A stretch of DNA of 64,000 bases from Pyropia haitanensis (Eukaryota > Rhodophyta > Bangiophyceae > Bangiales > Bangiaceae): the NCBI GenBank assembly GCA_008729055.1, contig SDUX01000005.1:124001-188000 (forward strand), in the 5' to 3' direction. Below are positions 34,520 to 45,146 of the stretch, one piece after another; position 1 is the first letter of the stretch, and each line of letters starts with the position of its first letter. The position numbers and the translations under genes were made by a program. The notes under the pieces are model-generated. The model worked only from the letters and a program-made list of their open reading frames with translations, searched no databases and had not been told where the DNA came from.

Positions 34520-35887
34520 TCACTGGAGCTGTCCTCCAGTGCAGAAGTCCTCCTGACTGTGACTGGCGGGTCCTGTGGCCGCAACGCTCGTCTTCGCCCA
34601 TCGAAAAATCGTGCGGGCCGGGCCACGCGGCGGGCCGCAGCGCGGGCGCCGCTGCGGCGGCCGCCGCCGCGAGGCGGCCGCCGCGGCGGGTGGCTGGCCG
34701 GCAATCGCGGCGGCGAGCAGCGCCGACGCCGCGACGAGCGGCGGCGGCGGCTTGCGTCGATGCGGCCGCCGCGTGGGCGACGGCGGCGGCGCGCGCGTCA
34801 GCGGCGGCGGCGACGGCGGCGGCGGGGGTGGCGCGCCATCGGCGCAGTCGAGGAACGGCCGCAGCGGCAGCTGGGGCGGTGACGGTGGCGACGGGTGCAG
34901 AGCGGGCAGGGGCACCACCGGTGGCGGCGGTGGCAGTGGCGGCGGCGGTGGTGGGGGCGGCGGCGGCGGCGGCGGCGCAGTCCCGGGCGGCGCCAACTGG
35001 ACGACCGCGCGTGGCGGTGGCAATCGCGGCGGCGGCGGCGCGGGTCGCGGCGGCGGCGCCAGCTGAGGCGGCGGCACAGGTTGCGGCGGCGGCGGCGGCG
35101 GCTGCGGCAGCGCCAATGGCGTCGAAGCGAGCAGGGGCACTGGCGGGATTAACGGCTGGGCGCCGAGCGGCAGCTCGGGCGCCGTTGTCGGGGGCAGGGC
35201 TCCGTCGGCAGCAACGGGGGGTGGGGGGGGCACAGGGATTGGGGGCGGTGGCGACGTCGCCGCCGTCTCGCCTTCCTGCGCGCCGGCCGCCGCCGACGAT
35301 GCCGCTGCCGCCGCCGCTGCCGTTACCGCTGCCGCCGCCGCCGCCGCCGTCCGCGCCCGCAACGACCGCCGCGGCGTCGGGACGACGAAGGGGAAGCGGC
35401 GGACCGCCCCGCTCCCCCCCCTCCCCCCCCTCCCCCCTCCTCCGACCAGCGGCACCCGCGCGGCGCGGCCGCTTCGCGGGCCCTGCCGACAGGGGAGACG
35501 CCGCCGCCCGCTGCCGGCGGCCCCGACGCCGCGTTGACGGCCGCGTCACGCGTGCCGAGGACGCGGGCGACCAGGGCGGCGACGGCGGCGACGGGCTCCG
35601 CGCGGCCAGTGGGGGGGGGGCCACGGGCGGGGCAGCCCGAGGTGGCGACGGCGACGGCACCCGCGCGGGGCTGCCGCCGTCGGGCGAGACGGGCGGGGCG
35701 GCCGCCACGGCCGGCGGCACGGGCGGAGCGGTCGCCACGGCGACCGCGGGCGGCCGCGCTCAGCCGAGCGCCGCCGCTGCCGCGGCGGCGACACGCACGG
35801 CCCGTCGGTGGTCCCGCTGCGGTCGAGGCAAACGCGGCCACGGGGGCGGGGGGGGGGCGGGGGGGCGGCCGGCCAGGGCGTGCGCAT
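34520..35887 (-). CDS. Possible Pro-rich extensin-like protein, frame uncertain
   Basis: The most protein-like minus-strand reading combines an ATG at 35887 with a frame from about 35450 onwards. It has an Ala-rich hydrophobic stretch, then GAQEGETAATSPPPPIPVPP, APELPLGAQPLIPPVPLLA, long Pro tracts, LRPFLDCADGAPPP, and a hydrophobic LVAASALLAAAIAG near the end. This resembles cell-wall Pro-rich proteins in composition only. The N-terminal part needs one or two frame changes at C/G runs. No domain was recognised; the plus-strand Gly/Ala frames are an alternative. Confidence 0.25.
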
Positions 35888-36660
35888 GGCGCGGGGCAAA
35901 CGACCGTCTTGCCGGGCGCGGGGGTGAGGGGGGGGGGGGGGGGGAAGAAACAGACGAATAGAAAGGGAGGGGAAGAAACAGACGAATAGGGGGGAGGGGG
36001 GGGTAGGACGGGCGTGGCCGCGTGGGTCGCAGCGGGCTGGAAGCACGCGGCGCAGCGGGGACGGCCGGCCCGGCACTAGTTTTTTTTTGGCCTAACCGGG
36101 AGCTACGCGGAATGGCAATCTGAGCCGCTGCCTCCACGTCGGCAGCACATCTCGAGGCGGCGGGCCCCGTCGATGCCTTGTCACCAAACAAGAGCGGCCG
36201 CCGGCCGCCCACCGCGGGGTGCGAGTCACTGCCGGCACCCCTCCGACCCCCCCGCTCCCCACCCCCACCGCCACCTCCACCCATACTCCCACTGTCACGT
36301 CCCCCCTCTGTCCCGTCCCACATCCCGCCGCCATCCCCCCCCCCCCCCCCCCCCCGCGCCCCGCGAGGCCGCGGCCATGCGCGCCGCCTTAACCCCCCCC
36401 CACCGTCGCGTCGTCGGCGCCCGGCGACGCGCCCCGCCGGCCGGCCGCCACTCGCGGCGGTGGCGGCCGGCCAGCCGGGGCCCGCGTGTGCGTCGGAGGA
36501 GGGGGGTGGGGGAAGCTTTCGGATGACGAGTGGTGCGTTGGGGGGGGTTGCGACGACGCGGGCGGCTGGAGCCCCGGCGGCGCCGCCGCGCCCACCGTCG
36601 GGGACCTGCTGCGGCTGCTCCCCCCCCCCCCCCCTGACGCGGCGGCCTACCCCATAGAAA
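35888..36660. other. Low-complexity spacer with a short direct repeat
   Basis: GGGGAAGAAACAGACGAATA occurs twice in a row near 35942 and 35970. A T-rich run lies at about 36080. Several long C runs dominate 36330-36350 and 36621-36634. No gene recognised with confidence. Confidence 0.4.
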
Positions 36661-36853
36661 TCAGCAAGCGGCTGCTGCCGACGCCCGCACCGCCGGCTGC
36701 ACAAACACGTACAAAAAGGAGACGTAGATGGACAGCAGCGTCTGGACGACGAGGAAAGACGCGGTCACCGCCGGCCGGGTGAGCCCAAGCAGTAGCGACG
36801 CGCCGCCAATGACGAGGCCCGCCAGCGGTGATGGTCTTGGACCGCCGGGCGTC

Positions 36854-36884
<31 letters not shown>

Positions 36885-37114
36885 GGTGCCTTCGGAGAGC
36901 ACGGCAGGCCGACGCCAGCGTCACGCCCGTCGAAGCACGTCTTGCAGCCTACTACCACAGGAAAAAAGCGCAGCCTCCACGTGATGAAAACGAGGGGAAA
37001 GGGGGGGCGGGGTAGGGGGGGGGGGGCGCGGGGTCGGGGGGGGGGGGGGGGGGGGGCGGGGGGGGGGGGGGGGGTGGGGTGCGGGGGGGGGTGGTGGACA
37101 CTCTCGCCGGCCAT
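36661..37114 (-). CDS. Possible small two-pass membrane protein
   Basis: A minus-strand ORF ending at 36661 contains two hydrophobic segments, LAGLVIGGASLLLGL and ASFLVVQTLLSIYVSFLYVF, separated by TRPAVT. Upstream, a pyrimidine-rich tract followed by TAGTAG just before 36940 looks like a 3' splice site, and an ATG at 37114 (MAGESVHH) could start a short first exon. The donor could not be placed because 37000-37090 is almost pure G. No family was recognised. Confidence 0.3.
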
Positions 37115-37199
37115 CGGTGTCGTTCACTCGTACTCCCATCGAAGTGAGGCACAAACGAAAATATGATCAATCTACCTAGAGGCCGATCCCTCCTACATA

Positions 37200-38081
37200 C
37201 TACCACGAGATGAGCTCCTCACCCCAGCCAGGACGCCCCTGGGGGTTAGTCCTTACCGTCGGCCCCTCGCTCTCTCGACTCACCCTATCGTAATACCAAT
37301 AATCAGTAGAAAACTCCCGCCCCCCCTCCAAACGGTGCTCCCACAGCCATCTAGCCAAATGATTGGCCCGAGACTCAAACGCCGGAGGGACGTACGTCGT
37401 CCCAACCACAAAGGCGTCTGGGTTAAACCTAATCAAGCGCAACGCCGGCTTAGCGTAGTTCTCAAATGAGGCTCGCATCACCACCTCCCTGGAGATCTCA
37501 GACTCACGTGGATACAGACGGTGAGCTGATTCGTCCACCTCCAAAATAAACCAACCCCCCCGAACAGCCAACACAAAATCCGCACGCAAAGCCCCCCCAC
37601 GCTCCTGGAACGACCATTGGGCTCGGTAAGTCCCAACTTCGGGGTGGCCGGTCCACGAAGTCATGGGCCGCCACCCCGCCGACTCCAAAAACGATTTTAC
37701 CTTGACCTCGAAGCCATTCTTGAAAACCAACCCGTGGGCTTCGCGCTCGTGCGTCATCCGCGCGGATCGGCCCTTGTAGCGCCGGGGGCACTGAGTACAG
37801 CGCTCAGCCCCCGTCCGGATGGCCTCTTGGTGAGCCGCGACCGCCCCGGCGTCGGGCGCGGTGCGGGCGACCGTGGCGGGCGCGCCACAGAGGGCCACCG
37901 CCGCCGCCACGGCTGCAGCCAACGACGCCTCCTCGTCGATGGCGTGCGACCCCTCCGTAGCGCGGCCGCCGGCGTCCGCATCAGTCGTCCGCCGGGAGCG
38001 CATGGCCGCCATATTCCGACGAACCTGCTCACGGCGCCGAGCCAGCTTCTCCTTTGGCGTCAGGTTCAGCTTCTTGCCCAT
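37200..38081 (-). CDS. C2H2 zinc finger plus PD-(D/E)XK-like nuclease protein
   Basis: ATG at 38081, 293 residues, no intron. The N-terminus is basic (MGKKLNLTPKEKLARRREQV). A zinc finger of C-x2-C-x12-H-x4-H form follows (CTQCPRRYKG...HEREAH, about residue 90). The C-terminal half matches a restriction-endonuclease-like core: RADFVLAVRGGWFILEVDE supplies Asp and Glu-x-Asp at PD-(D/E)XK positions, then an H-x2-Y...E-x2-R motif and ALRLIRFNPDAFV. This arrangement resembles, from memory, proteins found in large DNA viruses and various algae; it has not been checked. GC is clearly lower than in every flanking gene, suggesting a different origin. A TATAAAAAA box sits at 38256-38248. Nuclease activity is inferred, not shown. 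The last ~50 residues have no recognised role. Confidence 0.75.
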   Translation of the reverse strand: MGKKLNLTPKEKLARRREQVRRNMAAMRSRRTTDADAGGRATEGSHAIDEEASLAAAVAAAVALCGAPATVARTAPDAGAVAAHQEAIRTGAERCTQCPRRYKGRSARMTHEREAHGLVFKNGFEVKVKSFLESAGWRPMTSWTGHPEVGTYRAQWSFQERGGALRADFVLAVRGGWFILEVDESAHRLYPRESEISREVVMRASFENYAKPALRLIRFNPDAFVVGTTYVPPAFESRANHLARWLWEHRLEGGREFSTDYWYYDRVSRESEGPTVRTNPQGRPGWGEELISW

Positions 38082-38247
38082 AATGGCGTCGGCGTGTGGC
38101 GGGGTATAGGGCGGGGGGTGGGGGGCGGAGCAGGTCGTGGGTGGGTCCAGAGGTAAAAGGGGAGGTACTGGGGTGGTGGGGAGGCCGTGGTGGGAGCTGT
38201 GGACGGTTGCCGACTCAGTGGTGGGGGTCTGGGGGGCGGCAAGCGCC

Positions 38248-38256
38248 TTTTTTATA
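38248..38256 (-). promoter_or_regulatory. TATA-like box upstream of the nuclease gene
   Basis: TATAAAAAA on the minus strand, about 170 bases before the ATG at 38081, inside an A/T-rich patch that is exceptional in this window. A plausible core promoter element. Confidence 0.4.
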
Positions 38257-38509
38257 CGAAAAAAATTTTTCCTTGCCTTCCTCGGCGCCGTTTGTCCGCC
38301 TACCGGGCCAATACATGAATATTTGTAACTCTTTTCATCTTCTATGCGTGGCTTCATCAGTTTCGAGTACCCAATGACTTCTGTCATTACCATTCCATGG
38401 TTCTGCCTCATTGTTCCAAAGAACAGATCGAACAGATGTAGTTGGTTGTTCAAAATTGACACGGTATGGTAATTTCAGGGTTGAAAATTTGACATGATTG
38501 GAGGTTTTC

Positions 38510-38985
38510 AGGAGGAGCTCGTCGGCAGCCGCCGCCGTCGCGGCGGCCGCAAAAAGCCCCTTGATGACCCCCCCCCACGAGCCCCCCGTTGGTGGCACCG
38601 CCACCCCCATCCTCCCCGTCCCCCCCCCCCCCACCCCCCCATCAACGCGGTCGTCTTGCCCGACCCGCTCGCCCCCACCGCCAGCACCGTCGCGTCGGCC
38701 CCCCCCGCAACAGCCGCCACCGCCGGCGCACCCGCCGCCGCGTACAGCGCCGCCGTGCCGCCCGTAATGACCGCGTCGACGGCGTGGCGGCGGCCCGCCG
38801 CGGCGGCCGCCGCCGCCGCCGCCGCGACGCGGCCGCCGAGACCGGTGGCGGTGGGCCTGAGGGGGGGGGGGCGGCGGCAGCCACACCACCGGCGCGCCGC
38901 CGTTGGGGGGGGGGCGCTCAATGCGCAGCGGTGGGTCGGCGGGGTGCGGGTGGGGGTGCACCCGCACGACGGCGGTGACCGCCAT
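38510..38985 (-). pseudogene. Truncated kinesin-like motor domain (N-terminal fragment)
   Basis: ATG at 38985 after a pyrimidine-rich leader starts MAVTAVVRVHPHP, matching the first kinesin motor strand. After a G-run frame change (38861-38871) come AVDAVITGGTAALYAAAGAP and the nucleotide-binding P-loop ATVLAVGASGSGKTTALMGG, in the position and context of the kinesin P-loop. A second frame change at Cs (38620-38640) leads to GGVIKGLFAAA, corresponding to the helix before the next motor strands. The similarity and the high GC both stop at about 38510. Switch I, switch II (DLAGSE-type) and the tail were not found on this strand nearby. Either the gene is broken by an insertion carrying the nuclease gene, or the AT-rich block is a large intron and the rest lies outside what I could recognise. 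Confidence 0.6.
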
Positions 38986-38999
38986 GGGGGGGGGGGGGG

Positions 39000-39600
39000 G
39001 GCATCGTGCGCCGCCCCGTCGCGGCGGTTGCCCGTAACGGTCCCCGTAACGGTCCCGGGGGGTGAGGTGGGGGGGGGGGGGGGGGGGAGAGGGGTGAGGA
39101 AGAGGAGAGAGCGAGGGAGGGAGGGAGGAGGGGGGAGGACGAGGAGAGAGTGGGGGGGAGGGGGAGGGAGGGTGGGGGGGAGGAGGGGGGGGACGAGGGG
39201 AGAGTGGGGGGGAGGGGAGAGGGAGGGAGGCGGGGAGGACGGCCAAGTGGAGATGCGGGGGGTGTGGGGCGAGGGGCGGCAGGGCAAGACGGGCGCCGCG
39301 GCCAAAGGATCAACCGCGGCACACGGCGTGGCACGGCCACGGGGGGTGGCGAGAGGGCGGCCGCGCCGGGAGGGGCGGGGGGGAAGCGTGGGAGGGGGAC
39401 GGACGCCGCCGACGCGGCGGATCCGTCGCCGCCCCGCGCTGGCCACACCCCCGACCCACGTGGGGCGCCCGCCGCCGCCGCCGCGCGGCCGCCGCCGCGC
39501 GGCCGCCCGGAGGTGCGCGAGGTCACCCGCCGCCGCCGCCGCGGCCGCCCGCCGCCGACGCGGCGCGCCGGTGGCGGCAACCGCCGCCGCCGCGGCCGCC
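39000..39600. other. Kinesin-fragment upstream region
   Basis: On the minus strand this is C/T-rich (repeated CTCTCCTC and CCCCCCAC words at 39060-39240), like a promoter or 5' leader. ACGGTCCCCGTAACGGTCCC near 39035 is a short direct repeat. The remainder is GCC-triplet sequence without a recognised gene. Confidence 0.4.
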
Positions 39601-39899
39601 GCCGCCGCCGCCGCCGCAGCCGCGAGCAGCGGCGGTGGCGGCGGGACTGGCTCTACCCCCGCGGCCGCCGCGGCGGCGGTGGCAGCAGCAGCAGCAGCAG
39701 CAGCGGGGTGCGCGGCGGCCGCGGGGGGGGCCGCCGCCTCTCCCCCTCTCCCCCCCCGCCCCCCTCCACAGCGCCAGCCTGCGTGCACGTGTGGATACCC
39801 CCCCCCCCCCCCCGCCGGCCGCGCCGCCGCCGCCGGTGCCGTCGTCGCCGAGGACGTCGCCGGTGCCGTCGCCGGCGCCGTCGCCTTCACCGTCGCCGT

Positions 39900-40299
39900 C
39901 ACCGTCGCCGTCACCGTCGCCGTCGCCGGTGCCGTCGCCGTCGCTGCCAGCAGCACCAGCACCACCATTGCCACCACCACCAGCACCACCGCCCAGGCCG
40001 GTACCGCCCACGCCAAAGCCGCCACCCCCTTCACCAACGCCCCCCCCCCCCCCCCCCCCCCTTCCCCCCGTCGCGCGGCGGCAGCGCACGCGGAGGCGGC
40101 GGACACCGGCCGCGCCGCCGTCGCGTCCGTCAGCCGCACGTTGGCGGCTAGCCGCAGCACGCGCAGCGGCGTGGCCGCCCGCGCCGCCGTGTCGAGCAGC
40201 CGCCCAACGTCCGCGTCGGCCACGTTGGCACCCGTCAGGTCCACCACCCCACACGGGCCGCCGCCGGGGGGGGCCGCCGCCGCGCTGCCGCCGCCGTCG

Positions 40300-40340
<41 letters not shown>

Positions 40341-41571
40341 GCCGCCGCCGCCGCTGCGGGCAGCCTCTTCCTGCGAGGCGGCCTCCTCCGACCCGCCCGG
40401 CTCTGCGCACGCGGCGCCCCCCCCCCCCCCCCCATGCCAGCGGCGGGCGCGTCCGCGACCGAACACGCTGCCGCGATGGCCGGCAGCCCCGCCCCCCCCC
40501 CCCCCCGGCGGCACGTCACCGCGTACGCGGCGGCGAGCCCCAGCCGGCGCACCCCCCCCACCTCAGCAGCGTAGACCCCCCCCGCGGACGTGTCAGGCGG
40601 CGGCGGTGGCCCGACGCGCACCACCGCCGGCGGCGCGACCGCCACCGCCGCCCTGTGCACGTCGGCGAGCGCGGCGGTGACGCGGGCGGTGAGCCACGCG
40701 GTGGTGCCGGGGGTGGCCGCGTCCGCCGCGGCGGCCGCGCCGGCGGGGGGGGACCCGGCGGGGATGAGGATGACCACCCACTCGTCCGCCCGGTCGGGCC
40801 GCCGCACCACGACGCGGGCGGTGGTGGCGGCGGCGGCCGCCGCCGCCGCCGCCGCCGCGGCAGACGCGGGCCACGGGTGACAGGCGGCGCCGACGGCGCC
40901 GCCGCCGCTCCTCCCCCCCATACCTCCCCCCCCCACCACCACCACCTCCCCTCCCCCACCACCACCACCACCACCACCACCACCGCCGCCGCCCCTACCG
41001 CCCAGCAGCGTCAGCGGCGTCAGCGGCGTCAGCGCGAGCGACGGCGGCGGGTAGAGCGGCGCAGCGTCAGCAGCCGCCGCGGCGGCAGCGTCGGCGTCCG
41101 ACCCGCCTGAGCTACCCCACCCCCCCCCCCCCCCCCCTCCCAACCACCCACGCCCAGTCATCTTCGCTCCCCCCCCCGCCCCCGCCGGTATCGGCGTGCC
41201 AGCCGCGGCCAGGCGCCCCCCCCCCCCCACCCCCCCACCACCCCCACCAGACGCCCCCGGCAATGACCGCTGGCGGCGGCGGCGGGCGCGCTCCCCCCCC
41301 CCCCCCGCAGCCGCGGGCGGCGGGCCGCCCCCCCCGCGGCGGCGGGCCAGCGGGCGCCATCGTCGACGAGGAAGCCGTCGAGCGGGTCGGCCGCGGCACC
41401 CCCCCGCCGCCACCGCTGCCGCTTGGCCGACCGCCCGCCCGCCGCCGCGGGGGGGGGGGAGACGCGCCGCGGCCACCTGCCGACGGCCGCCGTGGCCGCC
41501 CGCCGGAGCGGCCGCGGCGGCCGCCCGCCGCGTGCCGCCGCGGCGGCGACGACGTGTCCGTCGAGGACGAC

Positions 41572-41603
<32 letters not shown>

Positions 41604-41675
41604 ACCGCCACCGCCGCCACCGCCGCCGCCGTCAACGTCCGAGTCAGCCGCGTCCCCCCCCCCCCTCCCCCCCAC
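39900..41675 (-). CDS. Unrecognised protein with leucine-rich-repeat-like segment and one membrane segment
   Basis: Pieces that look genuinely coded on the minus strand, in order: DAADSDVDGG and SSSTDTSSPPRR near 41650; DPLDGFLVDDGARWPAAAGG near 41380; ARVVVRRPDRADEWVVILIP near 40800; GVYAAEVGGVRRLGLAAAYAV near 40550; AACAEPGGSEEAASQEEAAR near 40400; then GVVDLTGANVADADVGRLLD and LRVLRLAANVRLTD (about 40250-40130), which resemble leucine-rich repeats. A hydrophobic WAVVLVVVAMVVLVLLA stretch near 39990 could anchor it in a membrane. The frame changes several times at C/G runs, e.g. 40417-40433. Start and stop are not fixed. The plus strand reads as Ser-Pro repeats here, but that is composition only. 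Confidence 0.4.
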
Positions 41676-41798
41676 CCAAAAAAAAACAGCCGCGCCTCTG
41701 CCGGCACCCCATCCGGCCGCACCCCCCCCCCCACACGAGCGCGTCGACGACCCACACCCCCCCGCACCCCCCCGGCGGCACCGCCACCTCCAACACCG

Positions 41799-41981
41799 TC
41801 AGCGGACGGCCAAACGCGGCGGCACCATCCCAGGAGGGCAGCAGCGGCCGCCCGGGGGGGTGCCGTGGCCACCGCCGCCGCGATCCCCCACCTCCCGGTC
41901 TGTGGCCCCCGCTGCGGGCCCGTCGCCGTGTTTGCTGCCACCGGCCGCCGTCTGGTCGTCGACGGCCGCCACCACTTCCTC

Positions 41982-42014
<33 letters not shown>

Positions 42015-44154
42015 CGCTTCCGCTTCACGTGCCTTGTTGGCCGCCGCCCGCGCCTCGTGGGCCTCCTTGTCTGCGACCGCCTGGGCGGCCTGCGCCTCGA
42101 GGAGGCGCGCCACCGACGCCTCGTCCCATGCCTTGGACGTCTTGGCCAGCGGCCGTCCCGCCCTCACCGACACGACCGCCGCGTCATAGTCCCACTCAAA
42201 CGCGTAGTAGTGGAGGAAGCCGAGGAAGAGCTGGCCAATGCTGTCTGTGTTGCGGGCGCCGCCCCCGCCGGAGGCGGCGCCGCCGGGCAGCACCGTCGGG
42301 TCGGTGTCAAAGTACGTGTTCCACCCGTCGACCATCCGCGAGCGGCTTCCGTCCTCGTGCACGACGACGGGCACGTCGGCGGTGCCAGCGGCGCCAGGGT
42401 CGGCGGCCGGCGCGGGGGCGGCGGCGGCGCCACCCCCCCCCCGCTCTCGAGCGGATCCGCCAGCGCGACCTCCCGTGCGCGCGCTTGGAGGCACGGCACG
42501 ACTGGCACGGGGCGGGTCTGGAGGAAGAAGAGCAGCAGCAGCACGTAAGCGTACGAGCTGAGCGTCCCCCGGTAAGGCTGGTTGATCACCCGCCCCCGTG
42601 CCCACGCCTTGACCAACCGCGCCAGCGGCGGCACCCGCCCGTCGAGCGCCGCGTACGTGGCGAGGAGTTCCGTGTTGTATCACACCAGCGGCGAGCTGTT
42701 GACGCGTGTGGAGGCGCTCCTCCACCGCCCCCATCTGCGCGCGGCGGAGGGTGTAGGCGAGCCGCCGAATGATGCCCGCACGGCTGAGGAGGGAGCCCGA
42801 CTGGGGGTGCCGCGCCGCCGCGGCAGGCACGCTGATGCACAAGTCCACGTCCGAGCCGCGGAGGCCCAGCCCCGAGCCCGACGACCCAAACATCCACACG
42901 GTCGCGAGCCGAAAGTCCGCGCGGCAGATGCGCCCAATGGCGGCGAGGAGCGCGGCCTTGGCCTCCCCGTCCGCCGCCGCGGGCCGCACCGCCGCGTCCA
43001 TCGCGGCGACCGCCTCGTCCAGCAGCTGCAGCAACGCCACCGACACGGTCGTCGTCACCGCCGCCGTCGGCAGTGGCTCGGTCGTGCGGGGGGTCACCCG
43101 CTTGAGCCGCCCGGCGCCGGCGCCGGCGCCACCGCCCCCAGCCGTGCCGGCCGCGGCACCGCCCGCGCGGCCCGGCACCCGCCACTCGCGGCGGCCCGGC
43201 GGGGCGCCGCCCCCGCCGCCGCCAGGCGCGGCAGCCGCGGTTGCCTGCCGACCAACGCCAGCCACTGGCGCCGCCACCGCGACCGCGCCGCCGCCGCCCC
43301 CGCCGCCATTGGCCACCCGCGCCGGCACTGGCCCGTTGGCAGCGGTCACAGCGGGCACGCCCGCAAGCGGGGTACTCGTGACGGGCGTGCCTGCAGGCGG
43401 GGCGACCGCGGCGGGCGCGGCAAGCAGCGGAGGCGGAGGCGCAGCCGGCGTGGCCGTGAGCGACAAGGCCGCCACTCCCTGGATTGGTGGTGGCGTCGGC
43501 AGACTGGCGACGGGCGCTGACCGGGCCTCATGACTGCCGCCACCGCCGCCCCCGCCACCGCCGCCCCCGCCCCCGCCGCTCCCGCCGCTCCCGCCGTGGC
43601 CATCTCCATCACGGTGACCGCCTAAACCGTGCGGTGCCGATGGCGGCGCCCCCAATGGCGGCGGCGGCTCGGCCGCAAAAACACCCGCACCAGGACCGCC
43701 CCCGCCCACGGCCGCATCCAGCGGCAGCGTCGAAGGCACTGCCGCCGCCGCGACCGGGAGGTCCCCCCCGCCCCCCCCTCCTCCACTGGCAGCTCCGCCA
43801 GGTGGCGGTGCCGGCCGGCCGCCCGGCGGGGGCGCCCCCCCCCCGGCGGCGGCGGCGCCGCCCTCGGCGGCCGCCCAGCGGGCCGCCTCGGCCACCCGCC
43901 ACTGCTGCAGCATCATCAGGTGCTGCAGGTGCTGCTGCCGGGCGGCCACAAACGACGCGTGGAGGGCGGCATACGCGGGGGAGCCAGGCGGCGGGGCACC
44001 CGGCAGGCCGCCCATCCCCGGCGGAACGCCAGGGAGGCCCATCCCGGGGGGAACCCCGGGAGGGGGCATCCCAGGGGGGCCCCCAGGGGGGACGACCATC
44101 CCCGGCGGGGCGGACGCCGGGGGGGGGTGCCCGTGCTCCCTATACCCCAACGCT

Positions 44155-44197
<43 letters not shown>

Positions 44198-45114
44198 TGC
44201 CGCCGGGCGGGCCTGGCGAGCCACCCCGGTAGGGAGGTGGCGGCGGCCCCCGCCCGTGGGGCGGATGCACGCCCGCCGCCCCTGGCGATGGGCCCACGCC
44301 CGCCGGACCTGGCGGGCCAGCCGGCCCCGCCGCGTGCGGGTGCCGCGGCAGGTGCGGATGTGGGTGCGGGTGGGGCGGAGCGCCCGCGTGGGGTCGTGGC
44401 CCGCCGAGCGCGTGCGGCCCGCCGAGCGGGTGGGGTCCCCCTGCATGGGTGTGCCGGTGCGGGTGCGCCGCCGGGTGCCCGGACGGGTGTGGTTGCACCA
44501 CCGTGTGCTGCTGCGCCGGGTGGCCGTGGCCGTGACCATGACCGTGGCCGTGGCCGTGGCCGTGCGGGTGCGGGTAGACGCCGCGGTCACGGCCGCCCGC
44601 ATCGGCGCCCCTGCCACCCCGCGCGCCTCCCCATGGATGGGGAGGCGGATAGGCCGCTAGCGGAGGGTACGCCCCGGGCAGCGGCGGCCGTGGCCCACCG
44701 GGACCTGCGTCGAGGGGCATCGACGGCGGTGGGGGCACGCCGCTACCACCACCCACGACGACGGCGGCGCCGCCTCCACTGGCACCACCGACGCTGCCGC
44801 CGCCGCCACGGTCACCGCCATCGCCGCCACCACCGCCGCCGCCGCCGTCGCCACCACCACCACCACCACCATTACCGCTGCCGCCACCACCGCTGCTGCC
44901 ATTTCCACGGCCGCCGGCGTGCCCCTCTCGGGGTTCGGTCGGGGGAAACGGCCACGCACCGAGGCCACCCGGGTCGGCACCGCGGCCCCCGGCGACCCCC
45001 CACGAGGACACCTCAACAAGCCCACCACGCCGCTCGGTAGCGCCGCCCGCGCCGCTGCCGACGCCCCCACCCTCGCCAGTGGGGGGAGGGGGCGGCCACG
45101 CGCCACCGCCGCCA

Positions 45115-45146
<32 letters not shown>

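Noticed and set aside
37200..38462. Longer 420-codon version of the nuclease protein
   Set aside because: The upstream extension has no conserved sequence and crosses the TATA-like box; the ATG at 38081 with a basic N-terminus is the natural start.
39635..41110. Plus-strand Ser-Pro repeat ORF resembling extensin or pherophorin
   Set aside because: The Ser-Pro run is the mirror of Gly-Asp/Ala-Thr triplets. Minus-strand segments of ordinary composition (LRR-like, DEWVVILIP) are better evidence for coding.
42680..42682. TGA in TUTase as a selenocysteine codon
   Set aside because: TUTases have no selenocysteine, a conserved strand is missing just before it, and no SECIS-like structure was recognised.
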